Origin: Actinomycetota bacterium
GTDB lineage: Bacteria > Acidobacteriota > Blastocatellia > Chloracidobacteriales > Chloracidobacteriaceae
Length of the DNA: 6,789 nucleotides
Reading direction: 5' to 3'
NCBI GenBank assembly: GCA_013298335.1
Contig: JAAFHI010000179.1
Coordinates: forward strand, 1 to 6,789
Positions within the stretch are counted from its first letter, which is position 1; every line of letters begins with the position of its first letter. Positions 5,212-6,789 of the stretch are shown here, one piece after another. Under the pieces are notes generated by a model that worked only from the letters and a program-made list of their open reading frames with translations, searched no databases and had not been told where the DNA came from. Both the position numbers and the translations under genes were made by a program.

Positions 5212-6789
5212 TCAGATCGACAGGCTCGATCCCTGGGTGGTGACCATCTCGTCCTGTGGATTCTGGCGCAGGAACTGGCGCTCGCTGACCGCCGCGGGCG
5301 TGGTCGCGAGAATCCCCGCCAGCAGTTCGGCCAGTTCGGCGGCGGTCGGACGGTTGAGGGGAACTTTCCCGAGCGTCCGGTTGATGAGGTCCTCGACCGA
5401 TTGCGGAATGTTCGGGTTCAGTTCGCGCAGCGACGGCGGCGGGTCGTTCAGGTGGGAGAGCATGAGGCCGACCAGACCGCTCAGGCTTTTCTCGAACGGC
5501 GGTCGCCCGGCCAGCAGTTCGAACAGCACGACCCCCACGCTGTAGACGTCCGCCCGTCCGTCGTAATCGAGCGCCGACAGCCGTTCCGGCGACATGTAGA
5601 CCGGCGTGCCGATCAGGCTGTCGGTGGCGGTCAGCTTTTTCAGGTCCTCGCCCGTGTCGGACGCCATCATCTTGGCGATGCCGAAGTCCACGACCTTGAC
5701 CGTTTCGCCTTCCGGCGTCCGGTTGATGAAGATGTTGTCGGGTTTGATGTCGCGGTGAATGATGCCCAGCCGGTGTGCTTCGGCGAGCGCCTGGCACACC
5801 GGGATCATCCGTTCGAGGGACTGTTTGAGGGAAGTGGCCCCGGCGGTCCGCAAATCCTCGGCGAGCGAGGTCCCGGTGAGCAGTTCCATCACCAGATAGG
5901 CGATGCCCTGGTCCGAAATCCCCGAATCGAGAACCGAAATGATGTTCGGATGCGACAGCCGGGAGATGGAAATCCCCTCGCGCTTGAACCGCTCGATGGC
6001 CTCGGCGTTGTCGTTGCCCGGTCGGGGCTTGAACACCTTGACCGCGATGGCGCGTCCGAGCGTGAGGTGGGTGGCGCGAAAGACGATGCCGAATCCGCCC
6101 TCGCCGATTTTCTCGTCGAGCCGGTACTTTTCGTCGAGAACCGTGCCCGGCAGCGCCAGCGCGAGCGCCGAGAAGATGCGGTCGGCCTGCTGGTGCGACA
6201 CGACCAGTTCCTGATTCTTTTCGTTGAGCAGGGCGATTTTCTGATCGAGTTCGACGTTCTTCCGGTTCGTTTCCTCCTGGGCCTCTTCGAGCTGGGAAAT
6301 CGTCACCGCCAGTTCGACGTTGGCCCGGGCGAGTTCCTCGGTGCGTTCGACGACCTTGTGTTCGAGGTCGCGGTTGAGGGTGTCGAGGTCCGAATAGACC
6401 CGGTTGAACCGGTGCGAAATCGCGATTGCCATCGAGAGGCCGAGTCCGCCCATGGCCCAGTGGGAAATGACCGGAACGCGGATCAGATTGAATTCGCGCA
6501 GCATGGTCAGAAACAGGATGAACAGCGCGACGACGAATCCGTTGGCGAAGGGCCGCGCCTCGATGTTGCCGCGACCGCGTTCCTGAATCGTCACCTGGAT
6601 CATGAAGACGAGGCAGGGAAGGAAGAGCAGCAGCACCCAGGTATTGACGGAGGTCAGCGTGACTGCGGGCCAGATCAGGATGAGGATCAGGTAGACCACC
6701 TGAATGACTTCGAGCGCGACCAGCCACATCCTGAACGGACGGGAGAAAAAATGGCAGAAAAAGATGAGGCCTGAAATGAACAGCACCTG
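5212..6789 (-). CDS. Transmembrane Ser/Thr protein kinase with 7TMR-DISM-like sensor (5' end outside the window)
   Basis: The frame is open to the right edge. A GTG at 6786-6784 is the first possible start, but a codon precedes it and the protein appears to begin mid-membrane-domain, so the true N-terminus is probably missing. Numbering from that GTG: about five hydrophobic helices (1-14, 20-42, 48-66, 82-97, 107-124), with a stretch LREFNLIRVPVIS resembling the end of a 7TMR-DISM seven-helix domain. A signalling-helix/coiled coil follows (130-205; LNRDLEHKVVERTEEL). The kinase domain spans about 221-491: GEGGFG (228-233), K250 in AVKVF, E270, HRDIKPDN (344-351), DFG (367-369), SPE (399-401), DVYSVG (413-418) and R479. 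All catalytic residues are present, so it should be active, cytoplasmic and membrane-anchored. A 34-residue polar tail ends the protein. It converges on the cytochrome gene with 5 nt between stops. The kinase call is firm; the 7TMR-DISM label is likely, not proven. Confidence 0.92.
   Translation of the reverse strand, partial: QVLFISGLIFFCHFFSRPFRMWLVALEVIQVVYLILILIWPAVTLTSVNTWVLLLFLPCLVFMIQVTIQERGRGNIEARPFANGFVVALFILFLTMLREFNLIRVPVISHWAMGGLGLSMAIAISHRFNRVYSDLDTLNRDLEHKVVERTEELARANVELAVTISQLEEAQEETNRKNVELDQKIALLNEKNQELVVSHQQADRIFSALALALPGTVLDEKYRLDEKIGEGGFGIVFRATHLTLGRAIAVKVFKPRPGNDNAEAIERFKREGISISRLSHPNIISVLDSGISDQGIAYLVMELLTGTSLAEDLRTAGATSLKQSLERMIPVCQALAEAHRLGIIHRDIKPDNIFINRTPEGETVKVVDFGIAKMMASDTGEDLKKLTATDSLIGTPVYMSPERLSALDYDGRADVYSVGVVLFELLAGRPPFEKSLSGLVGLMLSHLNDPPPSLRELNPNIPQSVEDLINRTLGKVPLNRPTAAELAELLAGILATTPAAVSERQFLRQNPQDEMVTTQGSSLSI

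Noticed and set aside
5200..5235. Possible terminator between the convergent cytochrome and kinase genes
   Set aside because: Only a 4-bp CTGA/TCAG stem is visible and no T-run follows on either strand.
5153..6727. Open 524-codon minus-strand frame overlapping the kinase in another frame
   Set aside because: Its translation is Arg/Pro/Gly/His-rich with no domain signature, while the overlapping frame encodes every kinase motif. It is a high-GC shadow.
5401..6774. Plus-strand 457-codon open frame opposite the kinase
   Set aside because: Rich in Asp/Arg/Gln/Val, as expected from reading a high-GC gene backwards. The kinase on the other strand is unambiguous.

Overview
This 6.8-kb, roughly 60% GC window reads as ordinary Gram-negative chromosome with five protein genes, two of them cut by the window edges. 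The gene mix suggests Acidobacteriota, perhaps Blastocatellia-like, but this is an inference from gene families and not a phylogenetic result. It rests on hopanoid side-chain genes, an Oar-like outer-membrane receptor with an N-terminal carboxypeptidase-regulatory fold, a periplasmic tetraheme cytochrome, and a membrane-anchored Ser/Thr kinase. I saw no transposase, phage gene, tRNA, rRNA or CRISPR array.

Layout. At the left edge, on the minus strand, lies the N-terminal 251 codons of hpnI, a GT21-type glycosyltransferase of hopanoid modification. Across a short divergent gap (754-844) the plus strand carries hpnG, a nucleoside-phosphorylase-like hopanoid enzyme. It is followed after 16 nt by an 844-residue TonB-dependent-receptor-like outer-membrane protein. 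The next 455 bp (4200-4654) hold no gene but are rich in structure: two tandem 47-bp repeat units built from degenerate GTRTCGG heptads, a strong plus-strand intrinsic terminator, and a 130-bp nested inverted repeat with a minus-strand terminator inside it. Then come a tetraheme class III-type cytochrome c (plus) and, converging on it with only 5 nt between stop codons, a transmembrane Ser/Thr kinase (minus) that runs off the right edge.

How the genes relate. HpnG acts early on the hopanoid side chain (adenosylhopane to a ribosyl intermediate) and HpnI acts later (GlcNAc addition to bacteriohopanetetrol), so the divergent pair forms part of a hopanoid locus. The receptor may share the hpnG transcript, which the terminator at 4299-4355 would close. 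The cytochrome and the kinase show no obvious metabolic link to the hopanoid genes. The kinase has no obvious terminator at its own stop; the first good minus-strand one is inside the inverted repeat beyond the cytochrome gene, so its message may run antisense through the whole cytochrome gene.

Most worth a second look are the nested inverted repeat at 4427-4556 (a REP/BIME- or MITE-like candidate), the heptad repeats abutting the receptor stop codon, and the 7TM-sensor/coiled-coil/Ser-Thr-kinase architecture. No wholly new system is evident.
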